Positions 35,619 to 44,308 of a stretch of DNA of 64,000 bases are shown piece after piece. The stretch comes from an uncultured Marinicella sp. Its GTDB lineage: Bacteria > Pseudomonadota > Gammaproteobacteria > Xanthomonadales > Marinicellaceae. The notes beneath the pieces were generated by a model, which saw only the letters and a list, made by a program, of their open reading frames with translations, made no database searches and was not told the origin of the DNA. The stretch is from assembly GCA_947502925.1 (NCBI GenBank), contig CANNBS010000007.1, positions 1 to 64,000 on the forward strand, given 5' to 3'. Every line of letters begins with the position of its first letter. Positions within the stretch are counted from its first letter, which is position 1. The position numbers and the translations under genes were made by a program.

Positions 35619-37235
35619 ATGACGTTTAAAAAAGTGGGTGGGTGTTTAAATAATTGTTATGTATATGTGTTTTTGTTTTTTCTGAGTTTTTCGGTTCACG
35701 CTGTGCCGACGGATTATTTGGTGTTGAGCTGGACCGAGCAAGATGGTTTGGTATCAGAATACCATCAAATTGTCGATTTGCCGGCCAACCGACCGCTCAA
35801 AGTAGATGCAGACGATCGATATAATATTCAGCTGGTGGGTTTCGATGGTCAAAATGTGGGTCATGTATCCATGAAGAATGCGTTATTGACCCGCAGTGAA
35901 TTCCATGGAGAAGAGCACATTGATGGCCGGGTATTTGAGAATGAAGAAGTTACGTTTGTCATTCGTATTCAGCAGGGCTTAGTGAAACAGCTTATATTAC
36001 CCAAGTTTTTAAATGCCAATAAGTCATTCATTGATTTCGAGGCGTTGGTCAGAGGCGCTAAAAAGCAAGGACCACAAATTGTTAAAAGTACGCGGGCCGG
36101 AGCCGATAATCGCATCAACTTATTGTTTATGGGAGATGGATATACCAGCGGACAATCCAATGACTTTAATGCTGATGTTGATGCGGTGATTGCCTATATG
36201 GAAACGTTTGAGCCTTATCAAAGCTATGCAAATTTCACCAGTTACGACCGACTGTTCACCGCCAGCAGTCAATCGGGCGCGGATAAGCCATCGCCTTGTT
36301 TTTCACCGGCAAGCTTTGTCAATACTGCTTTTGATGCCAAATATTGTACCAGTAATATTGAGCGGTTATTGACTGTTAACAGTACGAAGGTACTCACTGC
36401 CGCTGCCGCTAATCCAAATTGGGATGAAATAGCGGTGGTTGTAAACGACGGTGTGTATGGTGGTTCAGGTGGTTTCTTTTCGACGTTTTCAACCCATGCT
36501 TTTTCTGATGATATCTTTATTCACGAATATGGTCATTCGTTTACCGGCCTGGCAGATGAGTACGACTCACCTTATCCGGGATATCCTGCCTGTAGTGATA
36601 TTTCAGGCAGTTCGCCCTGTGAAGCCAATGTCACCGATGTTACGACCAGAAATAACATTAAATGGAATCATCTGATTGCCGGTGCCACACCGGTGCCGAC
36701 CCCGGACATACCTGCCTACAGTAATTCGCTGGGATTGTTTGAAGGTGCCCGCTATCTAAGTTCCGGTATGTATCGACCGGTAAGCGCCTGTAATATGCGT
36801 GTATTAGGGTATGGTTTTTGTGCGGTTTGTCAGGAGGCCTATGTTCATAGGGTCTATGAGGTTCTTTATGCGCAAGGTAATACCAAATTAAGTTTAATTG
36901 AGCCGGACAGCGCCGTTCCGGTCAGTCAAAATCCGAGCGGGATGGTGGCAACGCCCATGAACTTTTCCGTGATGACTTTACAACCCAGTCACGACTTAAG
37001 TGTAACTTGGTATGTGGCTGGTGTCAGCCAGGGAACAACACAATCATCTCAGGTTACACAGAGCTTTCAGTTTACACCGGCCAACAGTGGCAATGTTGAA
37101 GTCAAGGTTCGTGTTAAAGATAATTCCAGCTTGGTGGATGCCAGTCAACATGGCAGTTTGCCTCACTTTGAACATGTCTGGCAAGTCAATGTCCAGCCAT
37201 TGGTTGATTTAATCTTTGAAAATGGCTTTGAATAA
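35619..37235 (+). CDS. Secreted M64-family metallopeptidase with C-terminal IFENGFE tail
   Basis: A 538-residue exported protein. ATG 35619 is chosen because AGGAG at 35608-35612 lies 6 nt upstream. A signal peptide ends near residue 28 (SVHAVP). The zinc motif HEYGHSFTGLADEYD starts near residue 302 and fits the M64 (IgA peptidase family) HExGHxxxxLxDE signature; NNIKWNHL and CNMRVLGYGFCAVCQEA follow. A beta-rich domain occupies the last ~110 residues. The C-terminal end, VDLIFENGFE, is shared in form with the neighbouring beta-helix protein. The actual substrate is unknown. Confidence 0.88.
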   Translation: MTFKKVGGCLNNCYVYVFLFFLSFSVHAVPTDYLVLSWTEQDGLVSEYHQIVDLPANRPLKVDADDRYNIQLVGFDGQNVGHVSMKNALLTRSEFHGEEHIDGRVFENEEVTFVIRIQQGLVKQLILPKFLNANKSFIDFEALVRGAKKQGPQIVKSTRAGADNRINLLFMGDGYTSGQSNDFNADVDAVIAYMETFEPYQSYANFTSYDRLFTASSQSGADKPSPCFSPASFVNTAFDAKYCTSNIERLLTVNSTKVLTAAAANPNWDEIAVVVNDGVYGGSGGFFSTFSTHAFSDDIFIHEYGHSFTGLADEYDSPYPGYPACSDISGSSPCEANVTDVTTRNNIKWNHLIAGATPVPTPDIPAYSNSLGLFEGARYLSSGMYRPVSACNMRVLGYGFCAVCQEAYVHRVYEVLYAQGNTKLSLIEPDSAVPVSQNPSGMVATPMNFSVMTLQPSHDLSVTWYVAGVSQGTTQSSQVTQSFQFTPANSGNVEVKVRVKDNSSLVDASQHGSLPHFEHVWQVNVQPLVDLIFENGFE

Positions 37236-37250
37236 AGAGGCAGCCTCTTT
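37234..37250. terminator. Bidirectional terminator between two exported-protein genes
   Basis: AAAGAGG (37234-37240) and CCTCTTT (37244-37250) form a 7-bp stem with a 3-nt loop. A-rich and T-rich flanks lie on each side. It lies in the 17-nt space between the convergent stop codons of the M64 gene and the beta-helix gene. Confidence 0.6.
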
Positions 37251-37252
37251 AA

Positions 37253-38347
37253 TCAATCAAAGCCATTCCAAAAGATAATGTCACTGAAATAACTGGATTC
37301 GAAAGCGCCAATATCGACCCGGTCGCCCTGCACACGCAGCTTAGATAAGATGTCCTCATCACCCAGTGACCATTTATTTTCAAACGGGATGGGAAATGGG
37401 CAGACGATCGCACATGGTGATCGGCCTGCATCAACTAAGTAGGAACCTGAATCCGGCACATAATTTAATAATCCGAGCTGGAAATGATTGGGTTTATTGA
37501 TGTTATTGGCGCTGACTGTTGGTGTTGAACCAGAAAAGACATCAACATTATTGTTGTATAAAAAATAATCTCCCGCCATCGAAATAACATTGAGGTCTTC
37601 ATGATCGTTATTATTTAATATGTTATTTGCCACTAAAACCCGTGATGTCCCTTCAACATATATATACACACCGGCGGCTCCCGTGCCATCTGAAGTGTTG
37701 CCGAATACAGTATTGTTATTAAAATAAATCCCATTGGCGTTGTTATTAAGGATTCTGATACTGTCGGCCGTGTTGGCATTATTCACCAGAATTAAATTAT
37801 TTCTGATATGAGCGGTGCCGCTTCCGTATACCGATAAAGCTGCCGCTAAATTTGCTTCGTTATTTAAAAAGGCATTTTTTTCGATGGTTACCTGGCCAGT
37901 ATGTATTGTGCCTAAGTTAAAAACCGCCAGACCGCCGCCGGTGTGCGCAAAGTGCCCATTGCTGAACGTAAGATCAGAAACCCTCACATCCGCCTGTCCG
38001 GATATATTTATGGACATACTGCGAGAACTGTTACTGCCATCTATGATGGTTTCAAAAGGTTCGTTGGGTGTTTGAATGCCGCAATCATTATCAAAAAAAT
38101 CAATCCAACCGCCGGAAATTGTTAAATCATGATTACCAGAATCATGAAAAGAAAAAGCCATCCCATTGGTTTCATAAACGCCCAATTCAATCCGAATGTC
38201 ATCATCTTCATTATTGCTCTCGGCAAAAGTTAGAGCATTTCTTAGTTCAGTGACAGTCCCCACACAAAATTCTGCTGAATAAAGGGGATTGATAAATACC
38301 ATTAAACTGATGGTGACAACTAAAATTTTATGTCGTAAAGAATACAT
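37253..38347 (-). CDS. Exported right-handed beta-helix protein, choice-of-anchor Q type
   Basis: A 364-residue exported protein with a signal peptide ending near residue 24 (LYSAEF). The body is rich in Asn and in repeated N-N-x-(V/I) rungs (for example IRNNLILVNN, IYFNNNTVFGN, VLVANNILNNN), as in parallel beta-helices. Near the end GDRVDIGAFES matches the D-I-G-A-F-E signature of choice-of-anchor Q proteins. The C terminus is SDIIFWNGFD, the same pattern as in the convergent M64 protein. The function is unknown; polysaccharide binding or surface adhesion is possible. Confidence 0.8.
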   Translation of the reverse strand: MYSLRHKILVVTISLMVFINPLYSAEFCVGTVTELRNALTFAESNNEDDDIRIELGVYETNGMAFSFHDSGNHDLTISGGWIDFFDNDCGIQTPNEPFETIIDGSNSSRSMSINISGQADVRVSDLTFSNGHFAHTGGGLAVFNLGTIHTGQVTIEKNAFLNNEANLAAALSVYGSGTAHIRNNLILVNNANTADSIRILNNNANGIYFNNNTVFGNTSDGTGAAGVYIYVEGTSRVLVANNILNNNDHEDLNVISMAGDYFLYNNNVDVFSGSTPTVSANNINKPNHFQLGLLNYVPDSGSYLVDAGRSPCAIVCPFPIPFENKWSLGDEDILSKLRVQGDRVDIGAFESSYFSDIIFWNGFD

Positions 38348-38603
38348 ATTTATTCTCCTTTTTTAAGTGCTTCATACTGGTAAATGCCAAACAACAGGTA
38401 AACCACACAAATTAGGTCACCTTTATTGCAACAAACTGTATAGACAACTCCTGAAAGTCAAAAACAAGCGATGGTGTTTACACAATCTGCGTATCGTAAG
38501 CACATGACTTTTGGCCTATTTTGAGAGTAATGACAGGATTTTTATTTCATATTGACGGATGATGGTGTATTTTATCTGTGTTTAATTTTATGAGTGGAAA
38601 TTT

Positions 38604-41339
38604 ATGTTGAGGAAATCATTGTATTTAATGTGTTTAGTGCTATTGACCGTGGTCAGCAGTGCACAGGCCAAGATACCGAAGGGTATTGAGAAAGTCACGT
38701 CGGTGGAAGGTATCACCGAATATAAAATGGATAATGGGCTGCAGGTTTTATTATTCCCGGACCCAACCCAGGAAACCATTACTGTGAATATTACCTATCA
38801 TGTGGGTTCCAAGCATGAGAATTATGGTGAAACAGGTATGGCGCATTTGCTGGAACATCTGGTGTTTAAGGGCACGCCGGATCATCCGAACATTCCGAAA
38901 GAACTCACCGATCACGGGGCTGAACCCAACGGCACCACCTGGACCGATCGCACCAATTATTTTGAGACCTTTACTGCCACCGATGAAAATCTGAACTGGG
39001 CGCTGGATTTAGAAGCCGATCGCATGGTGAATTCATTTATTGCCAAAGAAGATTTGGACAGTGAGATGACGGTGGTTCGAAACGAACTGGAAAGTGGTGA
39101 GAACAATCCGGTTCGGGTCTTGATTGAGCGTTTATTATCGGTGTCCTATGACTGGCATAATTATGGCAAAAGCACCATCGGTGCACGCAGCGATTTAGAA
39201 AATGTGGATATCAGTAACCTCCAGGCTTTTTATAAGAAATACTATCAGCCGGACAATGCCACCTTGATTGTGGCCGGTAAAATTGATGAAGCCAAAACCT
39301 TAAAATTAATCAAGAAATACTTTGGCAAACTGAAAAAACCCAAACGTGAATTAACGCCTTTATACACCGAAGATAATATCAAAGATGGTGAGCGTTCAGT
39401 AACGGTGCGTCGCCCCGGCGATGTACAGGTGGTGGCCGCGAGTTATCATGTGCCGGCTGGTGTTGATGAGATGTTTCCGGCGGTTGAAGTGCTGACCCAA
39501 GTTATGGCCGATTCAAGTGCCGGTCGCTTACAAGATGATTTAGTGAAAAAAGACCTGGCCGCTAACGCCTTTGGTTTTGCATTTCAGTGGGCTGAACCGG
39601 GTATGCTGACATTTATGGCTCAAGTGGCCAAGGATAAAGATTTACAAGCCGCAAAAGAGGCATTATTAGCAACTTTGGAAGGCGTGGATGAGAATCCGAT
39701 TACCGAAGACGAAGTGAAGCAAGCCAAAGCCGGCTTGATTAAACAGTTTGAGTTGTCCTTCAATTCCTCAGAGCGTATTGCGCTGAATTTAAGCGAGTGG
39801 GTTGGTATGGGTGACTGGCGATTTATGTTTTTACACCGTGATCGGCTGGAAGCAGTTGATCAGGCTCAGGTACAAAAAGCCGCTGAGTCCTTTTTAATTC
39901 AATCTAACCGAACCTTAGGTCGATTTATTCCGACTCAGGAACCGGTTCGTGCGGATTCAATTAAACGCTATAACGATGACGAAATTGCAGCCATGATTGA
40001 AGGCTATGAAGGTCGTGAAGCGGTCGCCATGGGCGAAGATTTTGATCCGTCGTTTGATAACATTGATGCCCGCACCGAACACACGAAATTAAAACAAGGT
40101 ACGCCGGTGGTGTTACTACCGAAGAAAACCCGCGGCGAGTCTGTGGTATTACGGGTGCGTTTGGACATCGGAAACTTAGAGGCCTTACGTAATAAGTCGG
40201 TGGTCGGTCGTTTAACAGCGGGCATGCTGGATCGTGGTACTGAGAATTACACACGCCAGGAATTACAAACGGCTTTTGATGAATTAAAAGCCAATGTCAG
40301 TGTGTACGGTGGCGCCACCGGTGTGACGGCAGCCATCACCACCACCAAAGACAAGTTACCTGAAGTGGTGGCTTTGTTGGAAGAGGTGTTCCATAAACCG
40401 GCATTTGATGCAGAAGAATTAGAGGTGCTGAAGCGAGAGTTGATTGTGGGCTTAGAGCAACAGAAACAACGACCGACTTCACAAGTCTTCAGAACACTGG
40501 GACGACATATTTTTCCCTATGAACCGTCGCATCCTAAATATCAGATGCCGATTGATGATGAAATTGCTGCCATTGAGGCGGTGACAGTGGAAGACTTAAA
40601 AGCCTTTCATGCCGCTAATTATGGTGCCCAGGCGGGTGAAATTGCTCTTGTAGGTGATTATGATAAAGCCGAAGTTATGGATGCCTTAAATGAAGTGTTC
40701 GGCAGCTGGGCCAGTAATAATGCGTATGAACGTATTGAAAGTCGATATGTTGATGTGGAAGCCATCAACAAATTCATCAATACGCCGGATAAAGCCGGTG
40801 CGGCTTTTGGTGCGATGATGGCGATGCCCATCAGTGATGAGCATGAAGACTATCCGGCCTTAATGATGGCCAATCAAATGTTTGGCGGTGGCTTTATCAG
40901 CAGCCGTCTGGCCAATCGCTTGCGTCAGCAAGATGGTCTAAGTTATGGTGCCGGTTCAAATTTCAGTGCCGGCAGTATGGATGCCGTGGGTACTTTTATG
41001 GCCTACGCCATCAGTGCGCCTGAGAATGTGCCAAAAGTCGAAATCGGCTTTAATGAAGAACTGCAACGGGTCTATGATGAAGGCTTTACCGCTGAAGAAC
41101 TGGCGGATGCGAAAAAAGCCGTACTTCAGAATAATGTTCTGGATCGTGCCAAAGATTCACGTCTGGCCGGTACCTTATTGAGCAATATTGACCTGGACCG
41201 AGACATGCAGTGGCAGAAGAAGTTAGAGCAAGCCATTGAATCGCTCACGGTTGAACAGGTCAATGCGGCCTTTAAAAAGCACATTAAAGCAGACAAATTA
41301 TCGGTGGTTAAAGCCGGTGATGAAAGCAAGATAAAATAA
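38604..41339 (+). CDS. Exported M16-family zinc metallopeptidase (two-domain)
   Basis: A 911-residue pitrilysin-type peptidase. The signal peptide ends near AQAKIP. The inverted zinc motif HLLEH is at residues 81-85 (MAHLLEHLVFKG), with the downstream Glu ligand in the following helices (EADRMVNSF...ELESGENNP). A second, inactive M16 half begins near residue 490 and carries GFISSRLANRLRQQDGLSYGAGS near its C-terminal end. Such enzymes degrade oligopeptides in the periplasm. It stands alone between a 256-nt gap (nothing recognisable in 38348-38603) and a strong terminator. Confidence 0.93.
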   Translation: MLRKSLYLMCLVLLTVVSSAQAKIPKGIEKVTSVEGITEYKMDNGLQVLLFPDPTQETITVNITYHVGSKHENYGETGMAHLLEHLVFKGTPDHPNIPKELTDHGAEPNGTTWTDRTNYFETFTATDENLNWALDLEADRMVNSFIAKEDLDSEMTVVRNELESGENNPVRVLIERLLSVSYDWHNYGKSTIGARSDLENVDISNLQAFYKKYYQPDNATLIVAGKIDEAKTLKLIKKYFGKLKKPKRELTPLYTEDNIKDGERSVTVRRPGDVQVVAASYHVPAGVDEMFPAVEVLTQVMADSSAGRLQDDLVKKDLAANAFGFAFQWAEPGMLTFMAQVAKDKDLQAAKEALLATLEGVDENPITEDEVKQAKAGLIKQFELSFNSSERIALNLSEWVGMGDWRFMFLHRDRLEAVDQAQVQKAAESFLIQSNRTLGRFIPTQEPVRADSIKRYNDDEIAAMIEGYEGREAVAMGEDFDPSFDNIDARTEHTKLKQGTPVVLLPKKTRGESVVLRVRLDIGNLEALRNKSVVGRLTAGMLDRGTENYTRQELQTAFDELKANVSVYGGATGVTAAITTTKDKLPEVVALLEEVFHKPAFDAEELEVLKRELIVGLEQQKQRPTSQVFRTLGRHIFPYEPSHPKYQMPIDDEIAAIEAVTVEDLKAFHAANYGAQAGEIALVGDYDKAEVMDALNEVFGSWASNNAYERIESRYVDVEAINKFINTPDKAGAAFGAMMAMPISDEHEDYPALMMANQMFGGGFISSRLANRLRQQDGLSYGAGSNFSAGSMDAVGTFMAYAISAPENVPKVEIGFNEELQRVYDEGFTAEELADAKKAVLQNNVLDRAKDSRLAGTLLSNIDLDRDMQWQKKLEQAIESLTVEQVNAAFKKHIKADKLSVVKAGDESKIK

Positions 41340-41362
41340 TCCTTTCAGGATATTGAGCAAAC

Positions 41363-41393
41363 AAAAAGCCCGGTATTGTATCGGGCTTTTTTT
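41363..41393 (+). terminator. Rho-independent terminator after the M16 peptidase gene
   Basis: AAAAAGCCCG and CGGGCTTTTT pair around a short loop (GTATTGTAT), followed by a T-run ending TTTTTTTA. It lies 24 nt after the M16 stop codon and just before the M28 gene start at 41410. Confidence 0.85.
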
Positions 41394-41409
41394 ATACAAG
41401 AGAGTAAGT

Positions 41410-42813
41410 ATGAAAAGATTAATGATCATAACGTTAAGCCTCATGTCATTTGTTTTACTGGCTGTGGAGGGTTCTTTTTCAAAAGAGTTTATCCATCAGG
41501 TCAAGCAGTTACGAGATCAGGCAATGGATGATAAGCTGGCCTATGAAATCACAGAATCACTGACCACAGAAGTCGGCGCACGTCTGGCAGGTAGCCCGGG
41601 AGATGCCAAAGCGGTGTCCTGGGCACAGGCGAAATTTAAAGAACTGGGTTTTGACCGGGTCACCACCGAGCCGGTGACCTTTCAGCGCTGGACCCGTGGC
41701 GAAGAGACGGCAGAAGTCGTCAGTCCATACCCGCATCGATTGGCCATTACTGCTTTGGGTCGCACCAACCCGACACCGGATGACGGGATTCAAGCTGAAG
41801 TGGTTCATTTTCCTGATTTAGCCACCTTAAAAGCCGCGGATAAAAAAGATATCGAAGGCAAAATCGTCTTTATCAGTCAGCGCATGGAACGACACAAAGA
41901 CGGTTCAGGTTATGGCAAAGCCGTCGGTGTGCGTGGCGCTGTGGCACAGGAAACGGCGGCTAAAGGCGGTGTCGCCGCGGTTATTCGCTCGATTGGCACC
42001 GACAATAACCGCACCCCACATACCGGCGCGGCGCGTTATGATGAAAGCATCCCTTCAGTCCCAGCCGGTGCTTTGTCCAACCCGGATGCCGATTTGTTGG
42101 TGAATATTTTTAAACGCAATCAACCGGTGACGCTTAAATTAACCCTGACGTCTCACTGGGATGGTGAATACACTTCGCAGAATGTGATTGGTGATATGCT
42201 GGGCTCTGAAAAGCCTGATGAGTATATTGTCATCGGTTGTCATCTGGATTCATGGGATTTGGGTACCGGAGCCATTGATGATGCCTCGGGTTGTGGAATC
42301 ACCATGGCTGCCGCTAAATTAATTAACGAACATTTAGGCTCTTTAAAGCGAACCATTCGCGTGGTGTTGTGGGCCAATGAGGAATACGGTATTTCAGGTG
42401 CCATTGCGTATCATGAAGCCCATAAAGACCAACTTAAGCAGCATATTCTGGGCGGTGAGTCTGATTTTGGCGCCGGTGAGATTTATGCCTTCGGCACAAG
42501 GGTCGCTGAAAAAGCCATGCCGACCGTCGATGTCATGATGGAACTATTGACACCATTGGGTATTGAGTACATCGGTAACAAAGGCAGTTCGGGTGCTGAT
42601 TTAATCCCCATGCGTAAAGCCGGTATGGCGGTGTTTGGTTTAAAACAGGATGGCACGGATTATTTTGATTACCACCATACAGCCAATGATACCTTAGACA
42701 AGGTTGGCCCTGAAGCCCTGGCACAAAATGTTGCCGCCTGGATTGTGGTCACGGCTTTAGCTGCTGAAGCTGAGCATGATTTTGGTTTTGATTTGAGTGA
42801 TACAACTGATTAA
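41410..42813 (+). CDS. Exported M28-family zinc aminopeptidase
   Basis: A 467-residue exported peptidase from the ATG at 41410, chosen because a signal peptide (MKRLMIITLSLMSFVLLAVEG) follows. A PA-type insert is at about 110-240. Zinc ligands are visible: H278 and D280 in GCHLDSWDLGTGAIDD, the bridging D290, and E324/E325 in WANEEYG. HHTANDTLDKV near the C terminus supplies a final His. Family members include plasma-glutamate carboxypeptidase-like enzymes that release free amino acids. It may lie under its own promoter after the terminator. Confidence 0.92.
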   Translation: MKRLMIITLSLMSFVLLAVEGSFSKEFIHQVKQLRDQAMDDKLAYEITESLTTEVGARLAGSPGDAKAVSWAQAKFKELGFDRVTTEPVTFQRWTRGEETAEVVSPYPHRLAITALGRTNPTPDDGIQAEVVHFPDLATLKAADKKDIEGKIVFISQRMERHKDGSGYGKAVGVRGAVAQETAAKGGVAAVIRSIGTDNNRTPHTGAARYDESIPSVPAGALSNPDADLLVNIFKRNQPVTLKLTLTSHWDGEYTSQNVIGDMLGSEKPDEYIVIGCHLDSWDLGTGAIDDASGCGITMAAAKLINEHLGSLKRTIRVVLWANEEYGISGAIAYHEAHKDQLKQHILGGESDFGAGEIYAFGTRVAEKAMPTVDVMMELLTPLGIEYIGNKGSSGADLIPMRKAGMAVFGLKQDGTDYFDYHHTANDTLDKVGPEALAQNVAAWIVVTALAAEAEHDFGFDLSDTTD

Positions 42814-42936
42814 GGCCATTAAGCTGTTACTTGGTGCAGTCCGCTAAGTTGGGCTTTTTTTGCATGTGTGACTTTTGACAGACGCAGTTTAATACACAAT
42901 CGTTTACAATGACTTTTTATAAAAAGAGAGTGCATT

Positions 42937-43827
42937 ATGAATCAACAAATTCCAGTGGCTAAAATTATTGTCGGTGTGGTATTTATTGCCATTCTTTTGG
43001 TGGCATCACGTTTTTGGGTCAGTGTGCCGGCCGGCCATGTGGCAGCAGCCACTTTATTCGGTGAGGTACAGAAAGAAACGTATGCCGAAGGCTTAAATAT
43101 TCCGGTCAATCCATTATTGAAGTTTCATGAATTTGATGTGCGTGAAAAAACGCACTTTGAATCGGCACAGGTGCCTTCTCAGGATCAGCTACAAACAAAA
43201 ATTGATGTATCGGTGCAGTATCGCTTAAATGGTGCCATGGCCAATATGATTTTAAAAGAAACCGGATCCATTGATAATATGCTGGAAGTCCAGTTGAAAC
43301 CCAAATTACGTTCCTTACTGAGGGAACAGGGTAAATCGATTGAACGGGCAGAGGATTTCTTTCAGGAAAGTACACAGGAACGTTTACAGACTGATTTAAC
43401 CAGCGGTTTATCTGAATATCTGGCTCCGAAAGGCATCGAAGTGTCTGCGGTGCTTATTCGTGATATTTCTTTACCGCCATTTATTACCAAAGCCATTGAA
43501 GCCAAAAAAGAACGCGAGCAGGAAGTGGAAAAACAAAAAGCCGAATTAGAGCGTTATAAAACTGAACAGCAACAACTCATTGCTGCGGCGGAAGCGCAAC
43601 GACAGGCGGCAGAAGAAGAGGCCACCAAGCGGCGATTACTGGCAGATGCCCAGGCCTATGAAATTGAAAAAATCAACACCGCCATCGGTAACAATCCGAA
43701 CTATGTAAAACTGCAATCGCTGGAAGCACTGAAAAGTATTTCCAAAGATCCGGCCAGTAAAATCTATTTTATTAACAGTGACTCACCCCAACCACTACCT
43801 TTAATGCATTTAGCTGATGACAAGTAA
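42937..43827 (+). CDS. SPFH/prohibitin-family membrane protein
   Basis: A 296-residue protein with one N-terminal membrane helix (residues 10-30) and the SPFH domain (about 32-205). Typical features are VPAGHVAAATLFGEVQ, PVNPLLKFHEFDVREKT, and IEVSAVLIRDISLPPFITKAIEAKKEREQE. A charged coiled coil covers about 190-250. Such proteins form ring scaffolds on the membrane and often guard FtsH. No NfeD partner is adjacent. Instead, the end overlaps a PH-domain gene by 11 nt, so the three genes form a unit. Confidence 0.93.
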   Translation: MNQQIPVAKIIVGVVFIAILLVASRFWVSVPAGHVAAATLFGEVQKETYAEGLNIPVNPLLKFHEFDVREKTHFESAQVPSQDQLQTKIDVSVQYRLNGAMANMILKETGSIDNMLEVQLKPKLRSLLREQGKSIERAEDFFQESTQERLQTDLTSGLSEYLAPKGIEVSAVLIRDISLPPFITKAIEAKKEREQEVEKQKAELERYKTEQQQLIAAAEAQRQAAEEEATKRRLLADAQAYEIEKINTAIGNNPNYVKLQSLEALKSISKDPASKIYFINSDSPQPLPLMHLADDK

Positions 43828-44308
43828 CACCGAAGACACACAAACCATGCAGCCCTTAGAACATGATTATCTGCGCATCATTCGCTGGATTGGATTGACG
43901 GTGTGTTTATTGATTGCACTGGTACCAACCATTGTTTTTGGAGTCCTGTGGTCGATACCCTGGTATTGGGCTGTGATGGGATGGCTGTTATTGATGGCGA
44001 TGTTATTTCTATTGCTGAGCTGGTATTTAAAACATTGGTATCTAAACTATAAATATCTCTTAAATGATGACTGTTTGGCCATCAGGCGAGGTGTTTTCTG
44101 GCGCCATCAGATTGCCGTGCCGGTTAGTCGGGTGCAGCATGTGGATGTCAACAGCGGGCCGCTGGATCGCCGTTATGGTTTAGCCAAGTTGGTGGTCAAC
44201 ACCGCCGGAACCCATTATGCACAAACCAGCTTGCCTGGATTGTCAGTCGAAGACGCCTATCAATTAAGGGATCAGTTGTTGGCGGCGCAGGAGGGCGACA
44301 CAGTTTGA
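43817..44308 (+). CDS. Bacterial PH-domain membrane protein, YdbS-like
   Basis: A 163-residue protein with two N-terminal membrane helices (about 25-45 and 50-75). A bacterial PH (bPH2) domain follows, with LAIRRGVFWRHQIAVPVSRVQHVDVNSGPLDRRYGLAKLVVNTAG. The P-x-S-R-x-Q-x-V-D and L-x-R-x-x-G-L-A blocks are diagnostic. Function in the family is unclear; paired YdbS/YdbT proteins occur together in Bacillus and many proteobacteria. It overlaps the next gene by 4 nt. Confidence 0.9.
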   Translation: MTSNTEDTQTMQPLEHDYLRIIRWIGLTVCLLIALVPTIVFGVLWSIPWYWAVMGWLLLMAMLFLLLSWYLKHWYLNYKYLLNDDCLAIRRGVFWRHQIAVPVSRVQHVDVNSGPLDRRYGLAKLVVNTAGTHYAQTSLPGLSVEDAYQLRDQLLAAQEGDTV

